From: CAIYHK01 sp964638795
Lineage (GTDB): Bacteria > Actinomycetota > Acidimicrobiia > Acidimicrobiales > Ilumatobacteraceae
Direction of reading: 5' to 3'
DNA length: 45,438 nucleotides
Assembly (NCBI GenBank): GCA_964638795.1
Contig: CAZXAX010000009.1
Span: 1-45,438 of the forward strand
Shown in pieces: positions 17,532 to 26,674 of the stretch. Under the pieces are notes generated by a model. The model did no database searches. It worked only from the letters and a program-made list of their open reading frames with translations, and was not told where the DNA came from. Position 1 is the stretch's first letter. The number at the start of each line of letters is the position of its first letter. Made by a program: the position numbers and the translations under genes.

Positions 17532-18500
17532 CTAGCTAAGAGTGCCGAGAAAATTCTCGAGCGCAGCATTGAACGAAACCGAATCTTCTTGTTGAGTCCA
17601 ATGACCAATGTTTGGGATCACAGTTGATCCTTTGAAGCCTGGAAACATTCCAGCCATACGACTGATGCCATTTGGATCCATCACATTTGTTAGATCGTGT
17701 TCGCCGCCGATGAAATACAACGGCACATTCGGAATTTCGCCAGCGCCTTGTGTGACCCATTCGTAGTTGCGATCAAGATTTCTGTAGTAGCTCACGGGCC
17801 CGAAAAAGCCTGACTTTGTGAAGTCATCGGTGTAGTGATCGAGATCCGCAACACTCAACCATGACCAAGGAACATCAGGTGCAGTCGGGTTCAGGGTAAG
17901 GAATCCACAGTCGCTGTAATGCAGGCCTTTCGGATACGGTTTGCGCTGTTGGAAGCCTTCGGCACATGCGCTCCACATGGTTGATTGCATCGTGTAGCGA
18001 ACATTCGCCTCGAGCTCAGCTTCAACGGGGCCGACAGCCTGGAAGTACAGCATGTAGAAGAAACGATCACCATGCTGAGACTTCATAAGTTCCGTGGGCT
18101 GCATCGGCCACTTGATATAGGGCACGCTCACCCCTACATATGCACGAAGAAAATCAGGGTGCATCCGGTAAAAATCCCACCCAATGATCGCGCCCCAGTC
18201 ATGGCCAACCAGCACCATGTCTTCGTGCCCGGTTGCCTGGGCGAGTTCAATCAGATCGCCACATAGTTTTTCGCTCGTGTACGCGCTGACGTCGCGAGGA
18301 TTTGAAGATTCGCCGTAGCCACGCTGATACGGAGCGAGTACATGCCATCCACGGCTTGCAAAATGATCGATCTGGTGTCGCCATGAGTATGCGCCCTCAG
18401 GAAAGCCATGCGCGAGCATGAGCAATGGATCAGAGGGATTACCCGCTTCAATTACCTGCAGGCGCACTTCTGCAAGGTCGTAGAAGTGCGTCGTAGCCAT
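17532..18500 (-). CDS. Alpha/beta hydrolase, epoxide hydrolase-like
   Basis: The start at ATG 18498-18500 gives 322 residues. The oxyanion motif is HGFPEGAYSW (31-40). The nucleophile is Asp101 in GHDWGA, where epoxide hydrolases and haloalkane dehalogenases have Asp and esterases have Ser. The charge-relay His is in NIGHWTQQED near the C-terminus, with an acidic residue in GGEHDLTN. The HGFPE and GHDWG motifs together point to a soluble epoxide hydrolase. It starts two bases after the stop of the small DksA-like gene, so the two are probably one transcript. Confidence 0.88.
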   Translation of the reverse strand: MATTHFYDLAEVRLQVIEAGNPSDPLLMLAHGFPEGAYSWRHQIDHFASRGWHVLAPYQRGYGESSNPRDVSAYTSEKLCGDLIELAQATGHEDMVLVGHDWGAIIGWDFYRMHPDFLRAYVGVSVPYIKWPMQPTELMKSQHGDRFFYMLYFQAVGPVEAELEANVRYTMQSTMWSACAEGFQQRKPYPKGLHYSDCGFLTLNPTAPDVPWSWLSVADLDHYTDDFTKSGFFGPVSYYRNLDRNYEWVTQGAGEIPNVPLYFIGGEHDLTNVMDPNGISRMAGMFPGFKGSTVIPNIGHWTQQEDSVSFNAALENFLGTLS

Positions 18501-18502
18501 AA

Positions 18503-18697
18503 TTACGCGCGCCGACGGGTCGGGTCTTCGGCAAGCAGCTCCGCGGGGATCTCTTGACCAGTAACTTCGTCGGCCCAATAGGTGCCCGACTCCAAGCGTT
18601 CAAGCGCCGCTTCAACTCCCGCGAGGTCGGCTTCAATTTTGTCGAGGTCAATCGGCGGAAGTGACTGCGGAATCGGGGCTTGGTAAGGATCGCTCAC
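18503..18697 (-). CDS. Small DksA/TraR-like protein lacking zinc cysteines
   Basis: This 64-residue protein has LDKIEADLAGVEAALERLE followed by GTYWADEVTGQEIPAELL. That pattern matches the helix plus zinc-finger edge of actinobacterial TraR/DksA-type small proteins (GTYGTCEVCG...IPxERL), but the cysteines are absent. The start is GTG at 18695-18697. It sits immediately upstream of the epoxide hydrolase gene and is divergent from the cyclophilin gene. DksA/TraR proteins bind the RNA polymerase secondary channel; whether this one does is unknown. Confidence 0.75.
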   Translation of the reverse strand: MSDPYQAPIPQSLPPIDLDKIEADLAGVEAALERLESGTYWADEVTGQEIPAELLAEDPTRRRA

Positions 18698-18739
18698 GGG
18701 TTCAACATTACGCCAGCACCGGCAGTAGCGTCTTACGCC

Positions 18740-19297
18740 ATGTCACATCCTTTTCCGCCCCTTGACGGCAGCACCGAGCAAGTTCAGAAGTTTTCCCAAG
18801 AACCCGAAATGGGCATCGACCCATCCAAGCGATACACCGCCACGATGGAGACTTCACTTGGCACACTGGTGATCGCACTCGACCCGATCAAGGCTCCACG
18901 CACTGTGAACAGCTTCGTTTTTCTTGCTGGTTATAAGTACTTCGACGGCATCATTTTCCACCGCATCATCAAGAACTTTGTTTGCCAAGGTGGTGACCCA
19001 ACCGGCACCGGCCGCGGTGGTCCCGGATATCGCTTTGACGACGAACTACCACAGCCTGGTCAGTATCAAGTTGGATCGTTCGCGATGGCCAATGCGGGCC
19101 CGAACACAAATGGTTCACAGTTCTTCATCATCTCAGGGCCAGACGGTTGTCGTCTGCCACCTGCTTATGCACTTTTTGGCCAGGTAGTTAAGGGCCTTGA
19201 AGTGGTTGAAGCAATGCAGAGCGTGCGCACTGGCGCGGGAGATCGTCCGGTTGAAGACGTTGTGATCAAGAGCGTGCGGGTTACGGTCTCAGACTGA
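18740..19297 (+). CDS. Cyclophilin-type peptidyl-prolyl cis-trans isomerase
   Basis: Starting at ATG 18740 the product has 185 residues and no signal peptide, so it is a cytosolic cyclophilin. Key motifs are the catalytic Arg in IIFHRIIKNFVCQGGDPTGTG, FAMANAGPNTNGSQFFI and ALFGQVVKGLEVVE. A longer frame from 18680 would run into the divergent DksA-like gene and adds nothing conserved. The 3' end overlaps the convergent MpaB-like gene by nine bases. Confidence 0.95.
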   Translation: MSHPFPPLDGSTEQVQKFSQEPEMGIDPSKRYTATMETSLGTLVIALDPIKAPRTVNSFVFLAGYKYFDGIIFHRIIKNFVCQGGDPTGTGRGGPGYRFDDELPQPGQYQVGSFAMANAGPNTNGSQFFIISGPDGCRLPPAYALFGQVVKGLEVVEAMQSVRTGAGDRPVEDVVIKSVRVTVSD

Positions 19298-20167
19298 TTT
19301 TTCGCGGCCCGGCTGATCGGGCTCAACAATCCAGCGCAACGCTTTTGTGATGGCCACTCCACCTGGCTTGAACAACATCTTCTCGGTGAATGGAAGATAG
19401 GGGAGTCGCAATGGCATGCGCGCCCATTTGGGCAACAACGCAACTGATGCCGATGCGATGATTCCATACACGGGCCGCTGCGTAACTGGTAGTGGCGGTG
19501 TCAACACCAAGTAACGAGCCACACTTCGTGCAGCGGGAGTGGAATAGAGCTCGGGCCTGAACGCCTCTATCTGGGCATCCAATTCAGCAACACTTTGCGG
19601 CAAACCAGTCGCACCGAGGCGCTCGGAGATCATTCCCATCTCGCTGACGTATTGATCCGCTTCTTGTGGTGTTAATGGACCAGCACCGTAGGTCTGGAAT
19701 GACCGCAGAAAACTGTCAACCTCTGCCACATGAACCCACCGCAACAAGTTCGGATCTGATGCAGCGTATGCACGACCATCATCTGCGGTTCCAACCACCG
19801 TGGCATGTACAGCCTTCACTCGGTTGATCATGGCCGTTGCCATTTCTTCGGGACCAAATGTGGTTACCGCAATGAAGTCAGCAGTGCGTTGGAGTCGACC
19901 CCACGGGTCATTACGAAAATCGGAATGCTTGTCCACGCCAGCCATTGCAAGGGGATGAAGTGACTGCAACAAAAGTGCCCGTAGCCCACCGATGAACATT
20001 GAGGTATCTCCGTGCACGCGACGAATTACGGCATCAGGACCAAACCAGCGTTCGCCAGGAGCGTTGAAATACTCCTCGCGTTTTTCATCAATGCCAGGGC
20101 CACCGATGCGATCACGGATGCGTGCCGAAAGGGCAGCACGGACGGATTCAATGTCGCTGTAGGGCAC
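19289..20167 (-). CDS. MpaB/DUF2236-type oxygenase family protein
   Basis: The 292-residue protein matches the MpaB/latex-clearing-protein family (DUF2236), which binds b-type haem. Visible family features are the N-terminal VHGDTSMFIGGLRALLLQSLHPLAMAGV region with candidate haem-ligand histidines, FRNDPWGRLQRTADFIAVTTFG, the histidine in LLRWVHVAEVDSFL, and LVLTPPLP. The substrate is unknown. The start is GTG at 20165-20167. It is divergent from the permease gene at 20228, with a 60-base gap. Confidence 0.85.
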   Translation of the reverse strand: MPYSDIESVRAALSARIRDRIGGPGIDEKREEYFNAPGERWFGPDAVIRRVHGDTSMFIGGLRALLLQSLHPLAMAGVDKHSDFRNDPWGRLQRTADFIAVTTFGPEEMATAMINRVKAVHATVVGTADDGRAYAASDPNLLRWVHVAEVDSFLRSFQTYGAGPLTPQEADQYVSEMGMISERLGATGLPQSVAELDAQIEAFRPELYSTPAARSVARYLVLTPPLPVTQRPVYGIIASASVALLPKWARMPLRLPYLPFTEKMLFKPGGVAITKALRWIVEPDQPGREKSV

Positions 20168-20227
20168 CTATTCATCGTGCCACCGATTCGGCCAAATCAC
20201 ACCCTTATAAACAGTTAGCGTTGGGGC

Positions 20228-21352
20228 GTGGAAATAGAGAGCAACGATGCTTCAAGCCCGAAGATGCCGCGCTGGATTTGGCGTGCCGTAATCATTTTTT
20301 GGCTCGGGTTTCTTGGCACATTCGTAATCCGTGACACATTCCATAAATTGACGAGCTTCCTCTTGTTGCTGCTCGTTTCGTTGTTTGTGGCCTTAGCGCT
20401 CGAGCCCGCGGTTAATCGCCTTGAGCGCCGTGGTTGGAAGCGTGGATCAGCCACATTGCTCATGATTTTCTGTGTGATCATTTTCGCCCTCGTGTTCGTC
20501 GGTCTTGTGGGAACACTGGTGGGCCGCCAGGTTGCGGATGTTTTGCAGAACTCCGATGAGTACGTCAATAAATCCGTGAAGTTCTTGAACGACAACTTCA
20601 ACACTCACATAGACCCAGCTGAGGTGAATGACAAGATCGCTGATCCAAATGGACCGGTGCAGGAATTCATTCGTTCACAACAGGATCAGGTTTTCAAACT
20701 TTCAGTTCGTGCACTTGGGATTCTCTTGCAAGGCTTCTCGATGTTGCTGTTCACGTTCTATTTAGTGGCGGATGGACCCAAGATGCGCCGCGCAATTTGT
20801 TCTCGATTGCAGCCCGATAAGCAGCGCACCGTACTTGAGATTTGGGAACTCGCGATTACAAAGACGGGTGGCTATCTGTATTCGCGTGCATTGTTGGCCG
20901 CTGCGTCTGCGATATTCCATGGAATCGCCTTCCAGATAATCGGTACACCGGCTCCAGCAGCAATGGCTGTATGGGTAGGCATCATTTCGCAGTTCCTGCC
21001 CGTTGTCGGCACTTACATTGCGGGAATCTTGCCAGTTCTGCTGACAGTGATTAACTCACCACTAGATGCAGTTCTTGTGTTTGCGGCGATTCTGGTTTAT
21101 CAGCAAGTTGAGAACTACTTGATCGCCCCGCGTGTCACCGCAATGACCATGGAAATCCATCCTGCTGTTTCGTTCGGGTCTGCACTTGTAGGTGTGGCCG
21201 TGCTCGGACCAATTGGCGCCTTGCTTGCGCTACCAGCAGCAGCGATGTTGCAGGGAATTCTGAGTAGTCGAGGTCCACGTCATGACGTGGTCGACAGCCC
21301 ATTGACGAATGTTGTGATTCGGGAAAAGAAGAGCTCTCGGCGCAAAAAATGA
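20228..21352 (+). CDS. AI-2E transporter (TqsA/PerM) family permease
   Basis: This 374-residue integral membrane protein starts at GTG 20228. It has about eight membrane segments: two near 17-55, one near 75-98, one near 160-180, and a C-terminal block from about 215 to 350. The conserved parts include LFVALALEPAVNRLERRGWKR and YQQVENYLIAPRVTAMTMEIHPAVSF, the family hallmark. Members export small molecules or act as Na+/H+ antiporters; the substrate cannot be read from the sequence. It overlaps the metallo-hydrolase gene by four bases. Confidence 0.9.
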   Translation: MEIESNDASSPKMPRWIWRAVIIFWLGFLGTFVIRDTFHKLTSFLLLLLVSLFVALALEPAVNRLERRGWKRGSATLLMIFCVIIFALVFVGLVGTLVGRQVADVLQNSDEYVNKSVKFLNDNFNTHIDPAEVNDKIADPNGPVQEFIRSQQDQVFKLSVRALGILLQGFSMLLFTFYLVADGPKMRRAICSRLQPDKQRTVLEIWELAITKTGGYLYSRALLAAASAIFHGIAFQIIGTPAPAAMAVWVGIISQFLPVVGTYIAGILPVLLTVINSPLDAVLVFAAILVYQQVENYLIAPRVTAMTMEIHPAVSFGSALVGVAVLGPIGALLALPAAAMLQGILSSRGPRHDVVDSPLTNVVIREKKSSRRKK

Positions 21353-22299
21353 GCAAGATCCCATTTGTGCCACCACTCGAGGATTTCGAGTACGGCAAGA
21401 TAAGCCAGCTGTCAGCTTCGGTGCAGCGAGTAATAGCTGAAAATCCAAATAAATTCACCTATCGAGGTACCGGTACCTACATCGTTGGTGCCGATGATGT
21501 GTTCGTGATTGACCCAGGCCCGCTTCTTGATTCACACCAAAGCGCACTTGAGTCTGCGCTTTCGGGCCGCAAAGTACGTGGGATCTTGATCACTCACTGC
21601 CATGGCGATCATTCGCCGTTGAGTGGGTGGCTCAAAACACAATTCGATGCTCCGACCTATGGTTTTGGGCCACATGTACAGGGTGAAGATCTACTTTTTG
21701 ATCCTGAAGAGGTCGAAGAACTTACCGATGAAGAAAAGAAAGGTGAGACGGCTGATCTTGATTTTGTTCCGGATGTGATGCTCAAAGACGGTGAGCGAAT
21801 CACCAGTGTTAACGGTGTCACCATCACAGCAATACACACCCCGGGTCACACTTCAAATCATCTCTGCTTTGACTTTGCAGAGGAAGACACAATTTTCACC
21901 GGCGATCACGTAATGGGCTGGAGCACAACTGTGATTTCTCCCCCCGATGGGAATATGTCTGATTACATGCGATCAGTGGCAAAGATTAGACAGCTCGGTC
22001 GCGCAGTATGGAGGCCAACGCACGGCAATCCGATTACTCAGCCATTGGCGTATGCGACTGCTTTACTCGCGCATCGCATGGATCGCGAGGACCAGGTTCT
22101 TGCGTCCGTCACGGCAAGACCACAGACCATCAAAGAAATGGTGAAGGTTATGTACGCCGAAGTGGACGAAGCTCTGCACAAAGCAGCAGCACGTTCAGTG
22201 CTTGCTCATCTCTTGAAGCTGATTGATGAAGGCCGTGTTGGGGTGGTTGGCGACCAACCCATAAATAAAGACTCAGTCTTTTTTGCGACGCCTGCGTAA
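21349..22299 (+). CDS. Metallo-beta-lactamase fold hydrolase, LACTB2-like
   Basis: The 316-residue protein has the metal motif HCHGDH (H83, H85, D87, H88), a second histidine in HTPGHTSNH and the bridging Asp in FTGDHVMGWS. After the catalytic domain (about 35-225) is a winged-helix-like C-terminus of the LACTB2 type (RPQTIKEMVKVMY, AHLLKLIDEGRV). Human LACTB2 is an endoribonuclease; bacterial members are mostly uncharacterised hydrolases. It is translationally coupled to the permease by an ATGA overlap. Confidence 0.88.
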   Translation: MSKIPFVPPLEDFEYGKISQLSASVQRVIAENPNKFTYRGTGTYIVGADDVFVIDPGPLLDSHQSALESALSGRKVRGILITHCHGDHSPLSGWLKTQFDAPTYGFGPHVQGEDLLFDPEEVEELTDEEKKGETADLDFVPDVMLKDGERITSVNGVTITAIHTPGHTSNHLCFDFAEEDTIFTGDHVMGWSTTVISPPDGNMSDYMRSVAKIRQLGRAVWRPTHGNPITQPLAYATALLAHRMDREDQVLASVTARPQTIKEMVKVMYAEVDEALHKAAARSVLAHLLKLIDEGRVGVVGDQPINKDSVFFATPA

Positions 22300-22515
22300 C
22301 ACAGCGCCTAGCAACCACTGACCCACAACAGTCAAGGCAATTGTTATCACTACGAGGAAGGTGACACTGATTTTTGGTGATGCCCAAAGCAGATTCACTT
22401 CCTGCTCATCAGTGTTTTGCAGTGCGATGATCGCAACCAATGCAACTGCAATTAAGCCAACGATCAATTTCAAGTTCCCGACAACGTTTTTGTCGTTTGG
22501 TTCTGGCGTAGCCAT
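22273..22515 (-). CDS. LapA-domain small membrane protein
   Basis: Starting at ATG 22513-22515, behind AAGGGGGAT, the product has 80 residues. It has two membrane segments (about 15-33 and 48-68) joined by NTDEQEVNLLWASPKISVTF, the typical LapA (DUF1049) linker, and a basic C-terminus RRRRKKD. A longer upstream frame overlaps the glycosidase gene and lacks homology. The gene overlaps the convergent hydrolase gene by 27 bases. Confidence 0.85.
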   Translation of the reverse strand: MATPEPNDKNVVGNLKLIVGLIAVALVAIIALQNTDEQEVNLLWASPKISVTFLVVITIALTVVGQWLLGAVLRRRRKKD

Positions 22516-22543
22516 GGATCCCCCTTGGTTGGTGAATCTGAGA

Positions 22544-23623
22544 CTACTTAATTGCCCCGGGCTGCAATAGGGAAGGGTCAAAGAAAGCGAAATAGTCCTT
22601 GGTTGACTTATCCAAGTAACGCTCAGGGGTTTCCATTCGGCTATCAACGAGAATGCCAGCACGGCTAGTAGTGCCTGGGTTGGTGTAGGTCATGAACCGC
22701 GGATAGTTACCGTTGATGTCCAACTGCATCGCGCGTTCACAGCCCGCTACCAGTAATGCACGAACGAGTAGCCGTACATCGACCTCACCCACAATTGCGT
22801 ATAGCAATGCTCCACTTTTTTGTTGGCAAACTGCTGAACGGAGCACATAGATCTTGTCGTGATAATCCTCGCCCCAGTTCACGCCAGGGTTTTTGTCAAG
22901 AATGTCTTCTCCGCCGTCAATCATGAGCGGAAGATTCTGGCGCAGTGATTTCCACGAGCCATCGTTAGTCATGTCGCGCCCATATTCACCAAGGAGCACC
23001 TTGCCGTCATTGCCGATTGCGAAAGTGGCTTCACCATCTCGTAGTTCGCGAAGCATCTTTCCTTCAGTGAAATATCCACCTTTGTAGTGCTCAAAGCGGA
23101 ATCCGCCATTGAATGTGGCTACTACGGCGGGCACTTGTGCGCCTTCTAGGCGTTCACCGTTAACCCAACCGCCACCTGGCATCTCGTAGCCATTAAACAA
23201 ACCAGCAACAAGGCTTTCCTGATCGATGGTCACAAAAGTTGCAACCACGGACGCATGATCTGCAAGCGGTCTGATGGAAGTGGCCCAAGCCACCGCGGTG
23301 CCATCAGTGATTTCAGCAATCGGCACCCAAACACCTTCGTTGGTGAGTGCTGGTGAGACAACTGGTGCGATGTTCTCGGGATCAACACTCAGTTCAGGTG
23401 GAAGAGTGCTGGTGGGAGGAACCGTTGACTCCACAGTGATGTCAGTGGCGTTGAAACCAAGCTCATTTGCAGGATCAGTTGAAGGTGGTTCGCTGTAACG
23501 CCATTCTTCGATGCGATCAACAAACATTCCAAGTCGATGGTTGCGAGCCCAAGTTGCTGAGCGCTGCAGAAAGTCTCCATCGTCGTTTGTGATCACATAA
23601 CTGCCGTATGACCATGTGACCAC
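22544..23623 (-). CDS. Phosphodiester glycosidase (NAGPA-like domain), membrane-anchored
   Basis: From the first GTG at 23621-23623 there are 359 residues. The N-terminal conserved WSYGSYV and ARNHRLGMFVDRIEEWRYS segments are followed by a Thr/Pro-rich linker. The NAGPA-like domain then runs from about 130, with FNGGFRF, GGYFTEGKM, GNDGKVLLGEYGRD, LPLMIDGG, LLVAGCERAMQLDINGNYPRF. The frame remains open upstream of 23623 and encodes RGILLVIAGFLAVV, a membrane anchor expected in this family, but without an ATG, GTG or TTG. The true start may be a rare codon. The gene lies between the LCAD-type dehydrogenase and LapA-type genes on the same strand. Confidence 0.82.
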   Translation of the reverse strand: MVTWSYGSYVITNDDGDFLQRSATWARNHRLGMFVDRIEEWRYSEPPSTDPANELGFNATDITVESTVPPTSTLPPELSVDPENIAPVVSPALTNEGVWVPIAEITDGTAVAWATSIRPLADHASVVATFVTIDQESLVAGLFNGYEMPGGGWVNGERLEGAQVPAVVATFNGGFRFEHYKGGYFTEGKMLRELRDGEATFAIGNDGKVLLGEYGRDMTNDGSWKSLRQNLPLMIDGGEDILDKNPGVNWGEDYHDKIYVLRSAVCQQKSGALLYAIVGEVDVRLLVRALLVAGCERAMQLDINGNYPRFMTYTNPGTTSRAGILVDSRMETPERYLDKSTKDYFAFFDPSLLQPGAIK

Positions 23624-23745
23624 TGCAAGAAATCCTGCAATGACAAGCAGAATCCCCCGGAGGAGAGTCAGATCGCGGAGGAATTTACGCAGCGAAAAGC
23701 CTCGAATGCGCTTGACCGCAGATCGCCAACTTTTACTAATGAGAC

Positions 23746-24894
23746 TCAGAGCCCCATGGACTTGGCGATGATGCCCTTCATCACTTCGGTTGTGCCGCCA
23801 TAAATGGTGGTGATGCGTGCATCAACATATGCACGAGCAATCGGATACTCCATCATGTACCCATAGCCACCAAACAACTGCAAGCAAGAGTCAATGCTGC
23901 GTTTTTGGAGTTCAGTGCAATGGAATTTCGCCGCAGCTGCATCTGCGGCAGTGAGTCGTTGCAAATTGTGAAGTTCAATGCATTTGTCCACGTACGCCTG
24001 TGCCGCATCAATCTCGGTCTTGACCGATGCAAGCACAAACTTGGTGTTCTGGAAGCTGCTGATTGGAGCACCGAAGGCCTTGCGCTCTTTCACGTATTCA
24101 ACGGTCCAATTAAGTGCAGCTTGTGCTGCTGCAACTGCTGCAACTGCAATGTTGAGGCGCTCTTGCGGGAGATTTACAGTCAGGTACTTGAAGCCCTGAC
24201 CTTCCTCGCCCAGAAGATTCGATGCTGGAACCTTGACGTCATTGAAGAACAACTCAGCAGTGTCTTGGCTGTGCAAACCAACTTTGTCAAGGTTGCGTCC
24301 ACGCTCGAATCCCTCCATGCCACGCTCCATGACAATGAGTGACATTCCAGTGTGGCGCTGACTTGGATCTGTTTTCACTGCGGTCACGATGAGATCAGCA
24401 TTGATTCCATTCGTGATGAAGGTCTTTGAGCCATTGACGATGTAACAATCGCCATCTCGTATTGCTGAGGTGCCCATACCAGCTAGGTCAGATCCCGCTC
24501 CGGGCTCGGTCATACCAATTGCGGTAATGAGTTCGCCACTTGCGATGCCAGGCAGCCAGCGTTCTTTTTGCTCGTCGGTTCCCAGCTCAAGGAAATATGG
24601 GATCGTGATGTCGTTATGCAGTGTGATGCCAGTAGAGGCTGATGCCATACCTGCATATTGGAGACGTTCTGCAACGATGGCATTGAAGCGGTAGTCATCG
24701 GTGCCACCTCCACCGAACTTTTCTGGGATCTGAAACCCGAGGAATCCGTACTTACCGGCTTCTGTAAAGATGCTCCGCGGTGAGATGCCAGCCTCTTCCC
24801 ATTCCAAGTAGTGAGGGGCAAGTTCACGGGCGATGAATTGGTCGAAGCTTTCTGCAAAAGCAAGGTGGTCTTCGTTGTAGAGCGTGCGCTCCAT
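23746..24894 (-). CDS. Acyl-CoA dehydrogenase, long-chain/isovaleryl type
   Basis: This 382-residue flavoprotein has the full three-domain ACAD fold. Motifs are GMTEPGAGSDLAGM (127-140), FITNGINADLIV (159-170) and CLQLFGGYGYMMEYP. The C-terminal motif reads IYGGTTEVMK, with Gly where MCAD/SCAD have the catalytic Glu. Instead Glu245 in NLPQERLNIA stands at the base position used by LCAD and isovaleryl-CoA dehydrogenase, so catalysis should be intact. It would feed 2-enoyl-CoA into beta-oxidation. It is divergent from the thiolase gene. Confidence 0.93.
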   Translation of the reverse strand: MERTLYNEDHLAFAESFDQFIARELAPHYLEWEEAGISPRSIFTEAGKYGFLGFQIPEKFGGGGTDDYRFNAIVAERLQYAGMASASTGITLHNDITIPYFLELGTDEQKERWLPGIASGELITAIGMTEPGAGSDLAGMGTSAIRDGDCYIVNGSKTFITNGINADLIVTAVKTDPSQRHTGMSLIVMERGMEGFERGRNLDKVGLHSQDTAELFFNDVKVPASNLLGEEGQGFKYLTVNLPQERLNIAVAAVAAAQAALNWTVEYVKERKAFGAPISSFQNTKFVLASVKTEIDAAQAYVDKCIELHNLQRLTAADAAAAKFHCTELQKRSIDSCLQLFGGYGYMMEYPIARAYVDARITTIYGGTTEVMKGIIAKSMGL

Positions 24895-24980
24895 GGGGCC
24901 TCCGACGATCGGTTGGTCAATGAAAAAGCTGACTTACCAAAGGGTATCGGCGTGAGTTCACCATCGTAAAAGTGGCCGTA

Positions 24981-24993
24981 GTGATACCGTCAC
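24981..24993. promoter_or_regulatory. Short palindrome between dehydrogenase and thiolase genes
   Basis: GTGA-TACCG-TCAC is a perfect 4-base-arm inverted repeat in the 124-base divergent gap. It lies 26 bases before the thiolase ATG and could be an operator. Such short repeats arise by chance, so support is weak. Confidence 0.2.
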
Positions 24994-25018
24994 GAAGTCC
25001 ACAAATTTGGGGGTAGTC

Positions 25019-26248
25019 ATGGGTGAAGCTTGGATCATCGACGGGGTGCGATCACCTCGAGGCAAGGGCAAATCAACGGGATCGCTGCATAACATCCATC
25101 CCCAAGAGGTGTTGGCTCAGGTGCTCAACGCCTTGGCCGATCGCAATGGGATCAACAAGTCAGATGTTGACGACGTAATTATGGGCAATGGCAGCAATGC
25201 CGGCGACCACAGTGCATGTATCGGTCGCATGGCAGTGCTCGCTGCGGGTTGGCCAGTTGAAGTAGCCGGCATCACATTGAACCGTTTTTGTGGCTCGGGT
25301 CAACAGGCGATCAGTTTTGGCGCAATGGGTATCCAGGCGGGACATCAGCAGTTAGTAATCGCGGGTGGAGTGGAGTCGATGTCGCGCTGGCCCCAAGGCG
25401 GTGGCCCGACAGACTTCACTGCAGGTAATCCTGCGCTACGTGATCAGCACCCGTTGGTTCCCCAAGGAATTAGTGCGGACCTGATCGCAACCGTTGAAGG
25501 TTTTAGTCGTGAGGAACTCGATCAACTTGCTGTTGAGAGTCAGCGTCGTGCTTCGATCGCTCAACAAGAGGGCCGCTTTGCAAAGAGTGTGGTGCCAATT
25601 AAGAATCCAGATGGTTCTGTTGCACTTGATTACGACGAGTTTGTTCGTGCTGGCACCACGCTGGAGAACCTGTCTGGTTTGCAGCCGTCGTTTGAGGGCA
25701 TGGGCACACGAGTGTTCGAAGGCTATGACCGATCTTTCGACCAGATGTGCAAGGACACCTACCCAAGCATCGACAAAGTGAGACACGTGCACCACGCGGG
25801 AAACTCTTCTGGGGTGGTTGATGGCGCAGGTGCAGTAATGCTCGCTTCACCCGATTATGCAAAAGCAAATGGGCTGAAACCGCGTGCTCGCATCGTGATG
25901 TCTGCAGTTGCAGGAGCCGAACCCGTGATCATGCTCACCGCACCTGGTCCCGCATCGCGCAAGTGTCTGGAGCGTGCTGGAATGACCACCAACGACATCG
26001 ATCTTTGGGAAATAAACGAAGCTTTCGCTGCAGTCCCGATGAAGGCGATGCGTGATCTCAACCTTGATCCCGAGAAGGTCAACGTGAACGGTGGCGCAAT
26101 GGCTCTTGGCCATCCGATCGGAGCAACTGGTGCAATGTTGATTCAGACAGCGTTGGACGAACTCGAGCGTCGCGACCTGAGTACCGCGTTGATCACTATG
26201 TGCACTGGTGGCGGCATGGGTACCGCCACAATTATCGAGCGCCTGTAA
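25019..26248 (+). CDS. Acetyl-CoA acetyltransferase (thiolase)
   Basis: The ATG at 25019 has GGGGG upstream and gives 409 residues. The acyl-accepting Cys91 lies in LNRFCGSGQQAI. The catalytic His365 is in NGGAMALGHPIGATGA and Cys395 in ITMCTGGGMG. These form the complete thiolase active site. The enzyme cleaves 3-ketoacyl-CoA or condenses two acyl-CoA units. Together with the divergent acyl-CoA dehydrogenase and the hot-dog dehydratases that follow, it forms a local acyl-CoA degradation or synthesis cluster. Confidence 0.95.
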   Translation: MGEAWIIDGVRSPRGKGKSTGSLHNIHPQEVLAQVLNALADRNGINKSDVDDVIMGNGSNAGDHSACIGRMAVLAAGWPVEVAGITLNRFCGSGQQAISFGAMGIQAGHQQLVIAGGVESMSRWPQGGGPTDFTAGNPALRDQHPLVPQGISADLIATVEGFSREELDQLAVESQRRASIAQQEGRFAKSVVPIKNPDGSVALDYDEFVRAGTTLENLSGLQPSFEGMGTRVFEGYDRSFDQMCKDTYPSIDKVRHVHHAGNSSGVVDGAGAVMLASPDYAKANGLKPRARIVMSAVAGAEPVIMLTAPGPASRKCLERAGMTTNDIDLWEINEAFAAVPMKAMRDLNLDPEKVNVNGGAMALGHPIGATGAMLIQTALDELERRDLSTALITMCTGGGMGTATIIERL

Positions 26249-26671
26249 TCAGGCGTCGATTTTTGCAGTGGCTTTGCCAATCAGAACGGTTTCGTCCTTC
26301 TGATTCAAAGTGACGATGTCGAAGTCGGCGTAGTCCTGACCACCTTCGTTGTACACGTTGCTCACGGTTGCGGTAGCAGTGAGTGTGTCACCAGGCCACA
26401 CCTGCACGCGGAACTGAACTTCGTACACAGTGATGCGTCCGTCGCCCACCCAGTCGGTGATGACACGACCGGTCATACCCATCGTGAGCATTCCGTGCGC
26501 GAACACACCTGGGTATCCGGCAATTTCTTTCGTGAACTTGTCATCGGTGTGTAAGGGGTTGTAGTCGCCGCCTGCACCTGCATACATCACAATTTGTGTA
26601 CGGGTTAGGTCGTCTACAACTACAAGTGTTTTGCTATCGCCGACTTTCAATGTGCTTGCTTTTAGTGCCAT
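26249..26671 (-). CDS. MaoC-like hot-dog dehydratase
   Basis: The 140-residue hot-dog protein has the hydratase motif in GAGGDYNPLHTDDKFTKE, with the Asp and His expected for (R)-specific enoyl-CoA hydratases, and then GVFAHGMLTMGMTGRV. It is probably the catalytic half of a heterodimeric dehydratase, with the protein encoded three bases upstream supplying the second hot-dog domain, as in HadAB/HadBC. Its stop abuts the stop of the thiolase gene. Confidence 0.9.
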   Translation of the reverse strand: MALKASTLKVGDSKTLVVVDDLTRTQIVMYAGAGGDYNPLHTDDKFTKEIAGYPGVFAHGMLTMGMTGRVITDWVGDGRITVYEVQFRVQVWPGDTLTATATVSNVYNEGGQDYADFDIVTLNQKDETVLIGKATAKIDA

Positions 26672-26674
26672 TGC

